A stretch of 27,744 bases of DNA from CAZKYP01 sp964556885 (lineage in GTDB: Bacteria; Planctomycetota; Phycisphaerae; Sedimentisphaerales; Anaerobacaceae). Position numbers and translations under genes: made by a program. Below are positions 7,327 to 16,232 of the stretch, piece by piece. The stretch spans positions 1-27,744 of the forward strand of contig CAZKYP010000017.1 of the NCBI GenBank assembly GCA_964556885.1, written 5' to 3'. The notes under the pieces were generated by a model. The model was not told where the DNA came from and made no database searches. It saw only the letters and a program-made list of their open reading frames with translations. Every line of letters begins with the position of its first letter. Position 1 is the first letter of the stretch.

Positions 7327-9315
7327 ATGCATTTAGACAGCTTAAAAACAAACAGGCAAAAAACGCAGAAAGTTGCAGAAAAGATTTTTATTCTCATGTG
7401 CATTTTCTGTGTAAATTTTGCAGACAATACTATAGCCGCTAAAGAGCAGCAATTTACAGAGACTGCGGTGAATCTACCCAAACTTGATAAACCAGGTATG
7501 GCGGATGAGCTTATATATGTGAACTTTGACCAGGTTGATATTCGTGTAATGCTCAAAACTATTGGTGAAATAACCGGCATCAATTTTATCGTAGATGATA
7601 GTATAAGTGGTACTGTAACGGTGATGTCGCCTACAAAAATACGCCTTGGCGAAATCTACGAAGTTCTGGAGTCTATTCTGGACGTTAAGGGATATGCTGC
7701 AGTGCCGACAGGTACAGGAGACCTTGTAAAAATAATCCCGAGGGAAGAAGCTGTAAAACGAAACTTACGTGTTCGCATTGGCAATAATCCTTTGGAAATT
7801 CCTAAAAATGATTCTCTTGTAACTCAGATTATTCCGTTGAAGTACGCTGATGTTACAGAGGTGAGTCAGATTGTTAAGCCTCTTTTAACTACAGGTTTAC
7901 ACATGGCAACCTACCCCAGAACAAACTCAATTCTAATCACGGATACATCTTCAAACATATATCATATTACCAAAATTATTAATAATCTTGATGTACCTGG
8001 TTCGAAGGAGCAAATTACCGTAATTGGATTGAAATATGCTTCTGCACAAGTACTCAGTGAGCAAGTAACTCGCATAATGGATAAAAATCAAACTGTTTCA
8101 ACACAAACCGGGCGTAGTAGTCGCACTTTGCCGATAAACGAGACGGGAATAAAAGTTCTGCCTGATGAAAGGACAAATTCTCTTATCATTATCACAAATG
8201 ATCAGAACACTGAATTAATCGAAGGATTAGTGGAGCAACTTGATACTCAACGACCTCATGGTGCAGACAACGTTCACGTGGTATATCTTCAGAATGCACC
8301 GGCGAAAGAAATTGCTGAATCCCTTACAGGAGCTCTTGCGAATTTGAGAATCACCGGCGCCCTTGAAGCTACCCAGCAAATTCAGGTTACTGCAGATGAT
8401 GGCACAAACGCATTGATAATCGCCGCTTCAGCACAGGACTTTGAGGTTATTGCAGAGATTATAAAGAAGCTGGACATTGTCCGGGAGCAGGTTTTAGTTG
8501 AAATGCTCATTATGGAGGTGAGTGAAGATGGCTTAAAGGAAATCGGTATCGACTGGGCTACGCTTGATCAGCCTGTGGACGATAGTGTTCGATTTTTCGG
8601 AGCAACGAATTTCGGACCGCGTGTTGATTTTGCCAATGGAGATCTCGAGGGCCTGGCTGTTGGTGCATGGAAAGGGAGTGGCTCAAATAAAAGCATTGGA
8701 TCTATTCTGCACGCTTTAGATAAACAGTCGGGAGTCAATATTCTCTCGACACCGCATATCACAACTTCCAACCACAGCAAAGCTAAGATAATCGTCGGTG
8801 AAAATAGACCATTCGTTACACAGTCACGAATTACCGAGACAACAGATTTGATTACTCCGACTGTAATAAAAACATTCGAATACAAAGACGTCGGTATCAG
8901 TCTTGAAATAACGCCTCACATCAGTCAGAGCGGTCTTGTCAGGCTCGAGATAGACAGCGAGTTCTCGAAACTTATTGAAGATGTTACCAGCCCTTCTACG
9001 GATACGCCAACTACGGCTAAACGACAGGCTCAGACTATTGTATCCATGAAAAGCGGCTCGACTATTGTCATCGGGGGTCTTATCCGAGATGACAAAACTA
9101 CTATCAAAAAGAAAATCCCATTATTAGGCGACCTTCCTTTGGTTGGTGGTTTGTTTAGATTCCAGAGAGACCGGCTGCAAAAGACGAATCTGCTTATATT
9201 CATGACACCACATGTGATGCACGACCAGAAAGATGCGGAGCAGATCACAGAGAAAAAGAAGGAAGAAATGAAGCCGGCAATGGAAGATCTTGAGAAAAAG
9301 GACAGAGAGCTGTAA
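7327..9315 (+). CDS. gspD: Type II secretion system outer-membrane secretin GspD
   Basis: 662 residues, the usual size. Seen in order: an N-terminal signal region (hydrophobic core about residues 20-37, ending near TIAA); an N0 domain about 58-130 (IYVNFDQVDIRVMLKTIGE); three N1-N3 ring domains about 165-223, 228-310 and 316-382, each with a 'TNSLII'-like strand; and a secretin core about 385-632. The core has the gate region GENRPFVTQSRIT near 491, GSTIVIGGLI, and the hallmark KIPLLGDLPLVGGLFR followed by LLIFMTPHVM. The charged, helical C-terminal tail is where a pilotin (GspS) would bind in other systems, but no pilotin gene is visible. It forms the multimeric outer-membrane channel. The N0 domain fits partnership with the GspC just upstream. 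I am confident of the family. The substrates are not indicated. Confidence 0.96.
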   Translation: MHLDSLKTNRQKTQKVAEKIFILMCIFCVNFADNTIAAKEQQFTETAVNLPKLDKPGMADELIYVNFDQVDIRVMLKTIGEITGINFIVDDSISGTVTVMSPTKIRLGEIYEVLESILDVKGYAAVPTGTGDLVKIIPREEAVKRNLRVRIGNNPLEIPKNDSLVTQIIPLKYADVTEVSQIVKPLLTTGLHMATYPRTNSILITDTSSNIYHITKIINNLDVPGSKEQITVIGLKYASAQVLSEQVTRIMDKNQTVSTQTGRSSRTLPINETGIKVLPDERTNSLIIITNDQNTELIEGLVEQLDTQRPHGADNVHVVYLQNAPAKEIAESLTGALANLRITGALEATQQIQVTADDGTNALIIAASAQDFEVIAEIIKKLDIVREQVLVEMLIMEVSEDGLKEIGIDWATLDQPVDDSVRFFGATNFGPRVDFANGDLEGLAVGAWKGSGSNKSIGSILHALDKQSGVNILSTPHITTSNHSKAKIIVGENRPFVTQSRITETTDLITPTVIKTFEYKDVGISLEITPHISQSGLVRLEIDSEFSKLIEDVTSPSTDTPTTAKRQAQTIVSMKSGSTIVIGGLIRDDKTTIKKKIPLLGDLPLVGGLFRFQRDRLQKTNLLIFMTPHVMHDQKDAEQITEKKKEEMKPAMEDLEKKDREL

Positions 9316-9355
9316 TAATTTAGTCACCATTAGTTTGCCCTGAGGAGTTCAACCA

Positions 9356-10939
9356 TTGAGTATAAAACCGGATGAACAAACAGTAAAACGATTGCAGAGT
9401 CAGTATTTGGAAACTATACTGCCAGAGCACTTGAATCCGGAATTTGTAAGAAAACTGCCGCTCGAGTTTCTCAAGAAGCAGTACGCTATTCCCCTTCTCT
9501 TAGAAAACGGCCAGGTAGCAATTGCTCTGGCAGATCCGTTCAATATAGAAGCATATGACGCGATTTCAACAATTTTAGGCCAACCTTGCAGTCGGATTAC
9601 CAGTTCCGCTTCCGAAATCGAACAGGCTATTAGCCGCTGTTATTATCTTAACACAAATATCAGCAGCGATGATGAGGATCCTAATGTACAGGACTCCCCG
9701 GATAGTAATGATGATATTAATAGACTTAGCGGCGGGAACCATGCCGAAGACCTGCTTGATATTGCTAACAGAGCACCAGTAGTAAAATTGGTTAATAAAA
9801 TCTTTTTTCAGGCGGTGCACAGCCGAGCCAGTGATATTCACATTGAACCATACGAGAATGAAACTCGGATACGCTTTCGGGTTGATGGTGTGCTGCATGA
9901 TATATTTACTTTGCCGAACCAACAGATTCCAGCTCTCGTGTCACGATTAAAAATTATGGCAAATCTTAATATAGCTGAGCGAAGGCTGCCGCAGGATGGT
10001 CAGAGCCGTATTAAGATAGGCCGGAGCTTGGTTGATATTCGAGTTTCAGTCATCCCAACGTCGGGTGGAGAACGGGTAGTACTGAGGTTGCTGGACAAGG
10101 GCAGCGGTGAATTGGGTTTGGATGAGATCGGCTTTAGCCCAGAAACACTCCACAGCTTCAGAAATCTGATTAGGTTAGCGCACGGTATCATTTTACTCAC
10201 GGGTCCTACGGGCAGCGGCAAAACAACTACACTCTATGCAGCCATGAGCGAACTTAACAATGAAGAAAGAAACATCCTTACAGTTGAAGACCCGATTGAG
10301 TATCAACTTCCCGGTGTTGGGCAAATGCAAATAAAGCCGAAGATAAATCTTACATTTGCCAACTGTCTGCGCCATATTCTCAGACAGGACCCGGACGTAA
10401 TCATGATAGGAGAGATTCGGGATATTGAAACCGCTGAGATTGCAATCCAGGCTTCACTCACAGGTCACCTGGTTTTGAGCACTCTGCATACAAATGATTC
10501 AGCCTCAGCTGTAACCCGGCTTACTGAAATGGGCATTGAACCCTACCTGATTTCATCATCGGTTGTTGCGGTAATGGCGCAACGGCTGCTGAGAGTTACC
10601 TGCACTAAGTGTAAAAAACCATACACCCCGGACGAGCATATGATTTCACTATGGCCGGAAAATGAAAAAATATCCGCAATTAAGGGGCTGCTCTACAAAG
10701 GACTTGGCTGTGAGAATTGTCTTGAAACAGGATACTTGGGGAGAACAGGAATCTTTGAACTTTTAATTATTGATGAGGATATCAGGGAAATGATAAATAA
10801 ACGGTGCGGTTCATATATTATAAAACAAGCTGCCGTAGAAAATGGCATGAGCACTTTGCGAGATGATGGTTTGTGTAAGGCCATGACCGGTGAAACTACT
10901 CTCGAAGAGGTTTGCAGGGTCACACAGGATTATGTGTAA
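9356..10939 (+). CDS. gspE: Type II secretion system ATPase GspE
   Basis: 527 residues with the full GspE layout: an N-terminal MshEN/N1E-like domain (about 1-105), a low-complexity acidic linker (about 105-125, many D, S and N), the N2 domain, then the ATPase. Seen: Walker A GPTGSGKTTTL near residue 281, the Asp box, Walker B DPDVIMIGEIRD near 344, and the His box LSTLHTNDSASA near 375. A zinc-binding four-cysteine module has CTKC near 415 and CENC near 452, as in GspE/PilB proteins. It powers pseudopilus assembly from the cytoplasmic face, docking on GspL and GspF. The start is TTG at 9356, supported by GAGGAG eight bases upstream. No in-frame ATG fits as well. Confidence 0.96.
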   Translation: MSIKPDEQTVKRLQSQYLETILPEHLNPEFVRKLPLEFLKKQYAIPLLLENGQVAIALADPFNIEAYDAISTILGQPCSRITSSASEIEQAISRCYYLNTNISSDDEDPNVQDSPDSNDDINRLSGGNHAEDLLDIANRAPVVKLVNKIFFQAVHSRASDIHIEPYENETRIRFRVDGVLHDIFTLPNQQIPALVSRLKIMANLNIAERRLPQDGQSRIKIGRSLVDIRVSVIPTSGGERVVLRLLDKGSGELGLDEIGFSPETLHSFRNLIRLAHGIILLTGPTGSGKTTTLYAAMSELNNEERNILTVEDPIEYQLPGVGQMQIKPKINLTFANCLRHILRQDPDVIMIGEIRDIETAEIAIQASLTGHLVLSTLHTNDSASAVTRLTEMGIEPYLISSSVVAVMAQRLLRVTCTKCKKPYTPDEHMISLWPENEKISAIKGLLYKGLGCENCLETGYLGRTGIFELLIIDEDIREMINKRCGSYIIKQAAVENGMSTLRDDGLCKAMTGETTLEEVCRVTQDYV

Positions 10940-10955
10940 ACAAATACAGGATTAA

Positions 10956-12128
10956 TTGAACGTGTCGACAGTTGAATATAATTTCCTGGGTAATAAGAAA
11001 TCAGCCCTGATACATAAAGTAGCTGGCGATAGCAGTCGTGCTGATACAAAGCCCATAAAATATGAAAGGGGCGTTTTCAAAAGAGTCCGTACGAAAGACG
11101 TCTGTGGGATTGCGCGTCAATTGGCAACACTGCTACGCGCCGGTATGCCCCTTGTACCTGCTATCTCGGCGTTAGTCGAACAATTGCGAGAGACTCGGGC
11201 CGAGAACAATCTTCTTACAAAAATTATGAATCAAGTTGCTGACGATGTTAATTCGGGAAACACATTGGCCGATGCACTCGGTAAACATCCCAATGCTTTT
11301 TCGAATCTGTTTGTAAACATGGTGGCCGCGGGGGAAACGAGTGGAACCCTTGAAGAAGTTCTCTTGCGCCTGACGGAAATATTGGAAAAACGCGTGCATC
11401 TCACTGCCAAGGTCAAATCCGCTATTGCTTATCCGCTGATGATGATTGTAGTAGCTGTGGCAGTGGTGGTATTTCTCATGTCCTTTGTGGTGCCCAGCAT
11501 AACAGCGATTTTCATTGAAATGAACAGGCCTCTTCCCTGGCCTACGAGATTGCTTATCTCAACAAGCGCATTTATGAAAACTTATTTTGTGTTACTTGCT
11601 ATTGTGATTTGTATCGTCCTGTTTGGATTGGGAGCCGGCTATAAGACCAAAATGGGTAGATTGTTTGCAGATCGTACTAAATTAAAATTACCTCTTTTTG
11701 GTAAACTTTTTCTAAAATTAGAAATATCACGCCTGACGAGAACGCTGGGCATACTTCTTGTCAGTGGTATCCCGATACTTAAGGCCCTGGAAATAGCAAA
11801 AGGGGTGATTCAAAATAGCTTTATTGCAGGAACTTTGGATTCTGTCAGGGACCGAGTCTGCAGGGGAGACAATGTAGCGAACGCGATAAGAAAAATCGGA
11901 TTATTTCCTCCTATCGTATTTCATATCCTGGCTACAGGCCAAACGAGCGGAGATATTGAAGGGGGCCTTATAAATATTGCCGATATGTACGATAGCGAAG
12001 TTGAAATAACGGCTAAAACCTTGACCTCGTTGCTTGAGCCTGCAATACTCCTTCTTATGGGAACTGTTGTGGGTTTTATCGTGTTGGCTATTCTGCTGCC
12101 GATATTTGATATAAATCAGATCCTTTAG
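10956..12128 (+). CDS. gspF: Type II secretion system inner-membrane platform protein GspF
   Basis: 390 residues with two T2SSF repeats. The first begins near residue 53 (ARQLATLLRAGMPLVPAI) and contains VAAGETSGTLEEVL. The second begins near 262 (LTRTLGILLVSGIPILKALE) and contains LATGQTSGDIEGGL. Three membrane segments are visible at about 152-182, 208-230 and the C-terminal 360-385, the classical GspF/PilC topology. It is the polytopic core of the assembly platform on which GspE acts. The start is a TTG at 10956, with a GTG six bases later as an alternative. Only a weak AGGA precedes either, so the exact N-terminus is uncertain. The stop overlaps the region that carries the gspG ribosome site. 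Confidence 0.95.
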   Translation: MNVSTVEYNFLGNKKSALIHKVAGDSSRADTKPIKYERGVFKRVRTKDVCGIARQLATLLRAGMPLVPAISALVEQLRETRAENNLLTKIMNQVADDVNSGNTLADALGKHPNAFSNLFVNMVAAGETSGTLEEVLLRLTEILEKRVHLTAKVKSAIAYPLMMIVVAVAVVVFLMSFVVPSITAIFIEMNRPLPWPTRLLISTSAFMKTYFVLLAIVICIVLFGLGAGYKTKMGRLFADRTKLKLPLFGKLFLKLEISRLTRTLGILLVSGIPILKALEIAKGVIQNSFIAGTLDSVRDRVCRGDNVANAIRKIGLFPPIVFHILATGQTSGDIEGGLINIADMYDSEVEITAKTLTSLLEPAILLLMGTVVGFIVLAILLPIFDINQIL

Positions 12129-12142
12129 TGGAGATCTGTAAG

Positions 12143-12580
12143 ATGAGAGAAAATATCCAAAAAATAAACAAAACTGGTTTTACGTTGATTGAACTTATGA
12201 TTGTGGTCGTGATCCTGGGGCTTTTGGCTACAATAATTATGCCAAGGATATTAAATAGACCTGAACAGGCACGGAGAGTGAAGTCCAAAATCGATATACG
12301 CAATATCGAATCTGCATTGGCTTTATTCAAAACCGACACCGGCCGCTTTCCAACCACTTCAGAAGGTCTCGAAGTATTAGTTTCAGACCCCGGCATAAAA
12401 GGCTATAACAGCGACGGCTACCTCGATAAAACGCCTTTAGACCCATGGGGCAACAAATATATATACATCTGTCCGGGTTTGCAAAGCAAAGACTACGACC
12501 TGGAATCCTATGGTAAGGATGGTGAGGATGGCGGTACGGGAGACAATGCCGACGTTGAGAGCTGGAATCTTGATGAATGA
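12143..12580 (+). CDS. gspG: Type II secretion system major pseudopilin GspG
   Basis: 145 residues from ATG 12143. Seen: the prepilin cleavage site KTG|FTLIELMIVVVILGLLA with the conserved Glu at position +5, a GspG-type globular domain (GRFPTTSEGLEVL, PLDPWGNKYIY), and the C-terminal calcium-site loop YGKDGEDGGTGDNAD. This is a full match to the major pseudopilin that builds the periplasmic pseudopilus. An earlier GTG at 12128 overlaps the gspF stop, but the ATG at 12143 is preferred because GGAG sits 9 bases before it. The leader would be removed by a prepilin peptidase, for which no gene is in the window. The 3' end overlaps the start of gspI by 8 bases. Confidence 0.95.
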   Translation: MRENIQKINKTGFTLIELMIVVVILGLLATIIMPRILNRPEQARRVKSKIDIRNIESALALFKTDTGRFPTTSEGLEVLVSDPGIKGYNSDGYLDKTPLDPWGNKYIYICPGLQSKDYDLESYGKDGEDGGTGDNADVESWNLDE

Positions 12581-13016
12581 ATATAAGACAATTAGAAGAA
12601 AAGGGTGGACGATAACTAACAGAAAGCGGATCAGAGCGTTTACTTTCATAGAGGTTATTATAGCTCTCACAATTGTCTCAATCTCTCTGCTGGCGTTGCT
12701 CAGATTGCATATTATCAGTATTAGTATGGTCGACAAGGCGCAGATAACTTCACAGGCCGTTTTTTTAGCAAATGAGAAAATCGCAGAGACGCTTGCTGGC
12801 GGCTATCCGGAAGAAGGGACCAATTTCGGCACTGTTGACAAGAACAATTTAACGTTAAACTGGCAGACTAAAGTCACAGACCTGCAGTTACCAAAATTGA
12901 ATGAAGTGAATATTACCAGATTGCGAAAAATACTCGTTGTTGTCAGTTGGAAGCAAGGTGTCCGTCATAAACAGCTGCAAATGTCAACTTATGTTGCAGA
13001 CAGGAAATTACCGTGA
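12573..13016 (+). CDS. gspI: Type II secretion system minor pseudopilin, GspI-like
   Basis: 147 residues from ATG 12573, overlapping gspG. Seen: a long basic leader (RRKGWTITNRKRIRA), then FTFIEVIIALTIVSISLLALL with Glu at +5 of the mature protein, followed by FLANEKIAETLAGG and a C-terminal VVVSWKQGVRHKQLQMST. The last two resemble GspI (LAxxK and the V.W..G..R..L pattern). The position between gspG and gspJ also fits GspI. In known systems GspI-J-K form the pseudopilus tip. Odd point: the residue before the predicted cleavage site is Ala instead of the usual Gly. The open frame extends back to 12510 inside gspG, but that part is out-of-frame gspG sequence. GspH is not present between G and I. 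Confidence 0.82.
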   Translation: MNEYKTIRRKGWTITNRKRIRAFTFIEVIIALTIVSISLLALLRLHIISISMVDKAQITSQAVFLANEKIAETLAGGYPEEGTNFGTVDKNNLTLNWQTKVTDLQLPKLNEVNITRLRKILVVVSWKQGVRHKQLQMSTYVADRKLP

Positions 13017-13726
13017 AGAACAAATTGGATAAAGGTGGCTTTACGCTGGTTGAGATTCTCGTAGCTGTTGCACTAATCACAGTTATCCTCTCGATGATAT
13101 ATGGCAGCTATTTTGCAACTTCGAAATCCGCTCAGTCATGCAAGGCCAGGATAAAGATATTACAACAAGCTCGGAAAACACTGGAGCAAATGGCCCAACA
13201 AATACGTTGTTCGTACGCAGGTATAGACCCCAACAATACAGACTCTGTGCTGTCCGGCTCTTATCAGATGAATCAGATACCTGAAAATAACATCAACTTT
13301 TTCAATGGTAACTCCGTTGCTCCAGCGGGGGAGATTTTACATCTTGTAACTACAAACGGATTCTTCGAGGAGAAAGTGCCGGTAGATGGTCTGTTTGATG
13401 TTGTTTACAAATTCGATAAAAGCACCGGTGTGCTTTATTTAAGCCAGATGAGATTTGCTGGTACCGCTCGAAAGTTCGAGGAAAGAAATTATAAGCCGAT
13501 TGCCAATAATGTAGAGCGACTTGAATTGACATTCTTCAATGGTCAGGAATGGCTTCATAACTGGGATTTTAAAGATAAGAAGAAACTGCCGTGTGCCGTG
13601 AGAGTTGAAATCGGTTTCGAAGATGAAAATTATCAACGATGTGATTATAGTACTGTTGCAAATGTGTCTTGCCGGAAGAATCCGGTACAAACTCAAACCT
13701 CAGCATTGGTATCAATTAACAAATGA
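13013..13726 (+). CDS. gspJ: Type II secretion system minor pseudopilin GspJ
   Basis: 237 residues, starting at GTG 13013, which overlaps the gspI stop (GTGA). Seen: a short leader KLDKGG|FTLVEILVAVALITVILS with Glu at +5, then ARKTLEQMAQQIRCSYAG, the region typical of the GspJ helix-to-globular transition, and a larger globular domain than GspI. Closing strands such as VERLELTFFNGQEW and CAVRVEIGF fit GspJ. Its known role is as part of the I-J-K tip complex of the pseudopilus. The overlapping start suggests translational coupling to gspI. Confidence 0.88.
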   Translation: MKNKLDKGGFTLVEILVAVALITVILSMIYGSYFATSKSAQSCKARIKILQQARKTLEQMAQQIRCSYAGIDPNNTDSVLSGSYQMNQIPENNINFFNGNSVAPAGEILHLVTTNGFFEEKVPVDGLFDVVYKFDKSTGVLYLSQMRFAGTARKFEERNYKPIANNVERLELTFFNGQEWLHNWDFKDKKKLPCAVRVEIGFEDENYQRCDYSTVANVSCRKNPVQTQTSALVSINK

Positions 13727-14715
13727 TGAGACCGAATAAAACAAAAAAAGAACAAGGAGGATTTGTAGTTGTTATTGTACTTTGCATGGTCATCATGCTG
13801 AGTGCTCTGCTGCTTGGTTTCAACTATAAATCTCGCACCAACCTGCAAATAGTTGACAGTTTCCAAAAGTCTGAGCAGGCACTGAATTGTGCCAGAGCGG
13901 GGCTTAATATCGCGATTGCGGCCGCCAGGGATATACCCAATATTCATACTAACAAATCACTGACGAGTCTCTTTTCAGGTGAAAATGTTTTTACTGTTGA
14001 TGAAGGTAAGTGCTCGATAACTATTTCCGGAGAAAACGGTAAATTTAATGTCAATCTCCTCAAAGGCAAAGATGGCGAACTGAATAGAACCAGAATAGAA
14101 CAGCTACTCCGTCTTATAGACCTGCTGAATCAAAACGAAACCAGAGATTCCAATATTGGCTACAGCATAGTGCCCTCGATTATCGATTGGACCGACGGTG
14201 ACGACCAGGTAACGTACTTGCCATTTATAAAACGAGAAAATTCAGGAACAGAGTCAAGTTACTATCGTCAATTAAAGCCCTCTTATCAGTGCAGAAATGG
14301 ATTACTTGAAACAACCGGTGAACTTTTGTTGATTAAAGGAATAACATCACAGGTTTTTAACTGTATAAGTGATTACATCACCGTTTACGGTGATGGTAAA
14401 ATTAATGTTAATTGTGCGCCACAGCTAATACTTGAAAGTTTGTCGGAAAAGGTAGACGCTTCTCTGGCTAAGCTCATTATTGACCGGCGGAAATTCAAAC
14501 CCTTTGAAAGCGTTGCGGAACTAAGGGATCTGCCGGGTATGACTGACAGCATCTATAATTCGATAAAGAATGTGATTACTGTTGACCAAGCAAGCCAACA
14601 CTATCATGTCACGTCGCAGGCGAATGTTGATCATAATGTTCGTGCAGTGACTGCGATACTTAAACGAAATGAGAAAACCAAAAGTGTCGATGTGATTTTA
14701 TACGAAGAACTTTAG
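13723..14715 (+). CDS. gspK: Type II secretion system minor pseudopilin GspK
   Basis: 330 residues, starting at ATG 13723, which overlaps the gspJ stop (ATGA). A second ATG follows immediately. Seen: leader KKEQGG|FVVVIVLCMVIMLSALLLG. Glu +5 is absent, as is normal for GspK. Next come the GspK core features SGENGKFNVNLL near residue 107, VPSIIDWTDGDD near 150, INVNCAPQLILESL near 225 and a helix-hairpin-like FESVAELRDLPGM near 265. GspK is the large tip protein that caps the pseudopilus and starts its assembly in known systems. I see no truncation. Confidence 0.92.
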   Translation: MMRPNKTKKEQGGFVVVIVLCMVIMLSALLLGFNYKSRTNLQIVDSFQKSEQALNCARAGLNIAIAAARDIPNIHTNKSLTSLFSGENVFTVDEGKCSITISGENGKFNVNLLKGKDGELNRTRIEQLLRLIDLLNQNETRDSNIGYSIVPSIIDWTDGDDQVTYLPFIKRENSGTESSYYRQLKPSYQCRNGLLETTGELLLIKGITSQVFNCISDYITVYGDGKINVNCAPQLILESLSEKVDASLAKLIIDRRKFKPFESVAELRDLPGMTDSIYNSIKNVITVDQASQHYHVTSQANVDHNVRAVTAILKRNEKTKSVDVILYEEL

Positions 14716-14750
14716 GAATGGTTGTTACGACATAAAATAAAGAAAAGATA

Positions 14751-16232
14751 ATGATTAAGCGCAGTATAGGCATAAATGCAGGTTCTTCATATTTGTGCGC
14801 GGTACAAATCTCGCGCATGGAAGAAGGTTTCTGCATTGAGAAAATCTTCAACACACAAACAAGACAAAGTACGGACATACAATCAGATACCCTCAAGTCA
14901 CTGTTTGACAAATACGGCTTTGATCGACGTGCGGCTGTAGCGATTTCCCTACCGAACGATGCTGTTTTTTTTCGAAGTTTAGAAACCAACCTTGCTGGTC
15001 TGGAACAAATCCGCGGGGCCGGTTCGGCTGCGTTAGAATATGATTTTCCAATTGAAACGGAAGAAATTGTTGCCCAGCCATGTTCATACCATAAATTAAG
15101 CGACGAAAAATATTCTGTCCTTACAGCGGCGGTGGCGAGAGAATCGCTGAGGGACACGCTCAACACCTTGCATGAGGCTAAGATACACCCTGATTTGGTA
15201 GAGGCGGCGTTTTTTGCGATTTATTCCACAGTTGCATTAAACCATCCTGAAATTATGACTGAAGCAGCTATTATTGTGTACATAGCTGAGACTCACTTAA
15301 CTTTAGCAATTAGCCAAAACAACAATATCTTAATCGTTAGGAATACACCGGTTGCTTACAATTCTGAAGAGAATACTGATTCGGTACAGCAACAGGTTGT
15401 ACAGATGCTGTCGCGTGAAGTGGAAATTACCTGGCGGAAACTTTTTGGGACCGATGTTGAACAAGATACAAATATTTATCTGGTGACAGGAAACACTAAT
15501 ACCACAGACCTTAAAGCCGCTATTGAAGAAAATCTGCATTGTCGAACAACTATTATTAATCCTTACGAAAAGGTTAAGTGTTTGCCCGAGCATAATGGAT
15601 ATGTCCCGATTGACTCCATTGTGATTGCTGAAGGCCTTGCTTTGAGGGCGTTGGTGCCTGAAAAAACTACCGGCATTAACTTTCTCGAAGCTGACAATGC
15701 CGACATAAAGCCAAAATTAAATCTGAAGAAGGAATTAGTAATTTGTGCGATACTTGTTTGTACGATTGCTGTTGTTTCACTGGTAGGGCTGTTTGTGCGA
15801 TTGTCACATTTGGAAGCACAATATGCCCAGGTAAAAAATGAAATTAGAGAAATTTTTCAACGCACATTACCGGAAGAGAAAAATATTGTCAATCCCCTTG
15901 CTCAGTTAGAGCAGAAGTTGCAATCTTTACGAAAGGATTCCGCGTTCTTTGGCTCTATCTCCGGTACCGGACCGCTTGAGGTCTTGAATGTGATTACGAC
16001 ATGTACTCCTCCGGAGATGAATATAAGCCTTTACGATATGTTGATAACCACTGAATCCGTTCGATTGATGGGAACTGCCCAATCGTTTGAATCTGTATAC
16101 AACTGGCAAAGGCTATTGCAAGATGCTCCTCAGTTTTCGAACGTAGAAGTCCGGGATAATCGCAGGGAGCCCGATAGTGAACGGATTCGCTTTACTGTTT
16201 TAGTGTCGTTTGCATCTAAAGGGCAGGAATAA
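14751..16232 (+). CDS. gspL: Type II secretion GspL-like platform protein (PilM-like actin fold plus PilN-like periplasmic domain)
   Basis: 493 residues. Seen: an N-terminal actin-like (PilM/GspL cytoplasmic) domain beginning SIGINAGSSYLCAVQI and running to about residue 310, a single membrane segment about 325-350 (ICAILVCTIAVVSLVGLFV), a short coiled coil, then a PilN/GspL ferredoxin-like periplasmic domain (PLEVLNVITTCTPPEMNISL to the C-terminus). Known role: GspL recruits the ATPase GspE to the membrane and pairs with GspM. Its place just before gspM supports this. The N-terminal half looks like an intact PilM-type domain, so it could be described equally as a PilM-PilN fusion. A 35 base gap separates it from gspK. 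Confidence 0.85.
   Translation: MIKRSIGINAGSSYLCAVQISRMEEGFCIEKIFNTQTRQSTDIQSDTLKSLFDKYGFDRRAAVAISLPNDAVFFRSLETNLAGLEQIRGAGSAALEYDFPIETEEIVAQPCSYHKLSDEKYSVLTAAVARESLRDTLNTLHEAKIHPDLVEAAFFAIYSTVALNHPEIMTEAAIIVYIAETHLTLAISQNNNILIVRNTPVAYNSEENTDSVQQQVVQMLSREVEITWRKLFGTDVEQDTNIYLVTGNTNTTDLKAAIEENLHCRTTIINPYEKVKCLPEHNGYVPIDSIVIAEGLALRALVPEKTTGINFLEADNADIKPKLNLKKELVICAILVCTIAVVSLVGLFVRLSHLEAQYAQVKNEIREIFQRTLPEEKNIVNPLAQLEQKLQSLRKDSAFFGSISGTGPLEVLNVITTCTPPEMNISLYDMLITTESVRLMGTAQSFESVYNWQRLLQDAPQFSNVEVRDNRREPDSERIRFTVLVSFASKGQE

Noticed and set aside
12128..12142. GTG start for gspG overlapping the gspF stop
   Set aside because: The GGAG site inside this stretch is correctly spaced for the ATG at 12143, which also gives a normal-length prepilin leader.
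12510..12572. Longer N-terminus for the GspI-like protein
   Set aside because: These codons are the out-of-frame end of gspG (the Asp/Gly-rich calcium loop). ATG 12573 gives the usual overlap and a more sensible leader.
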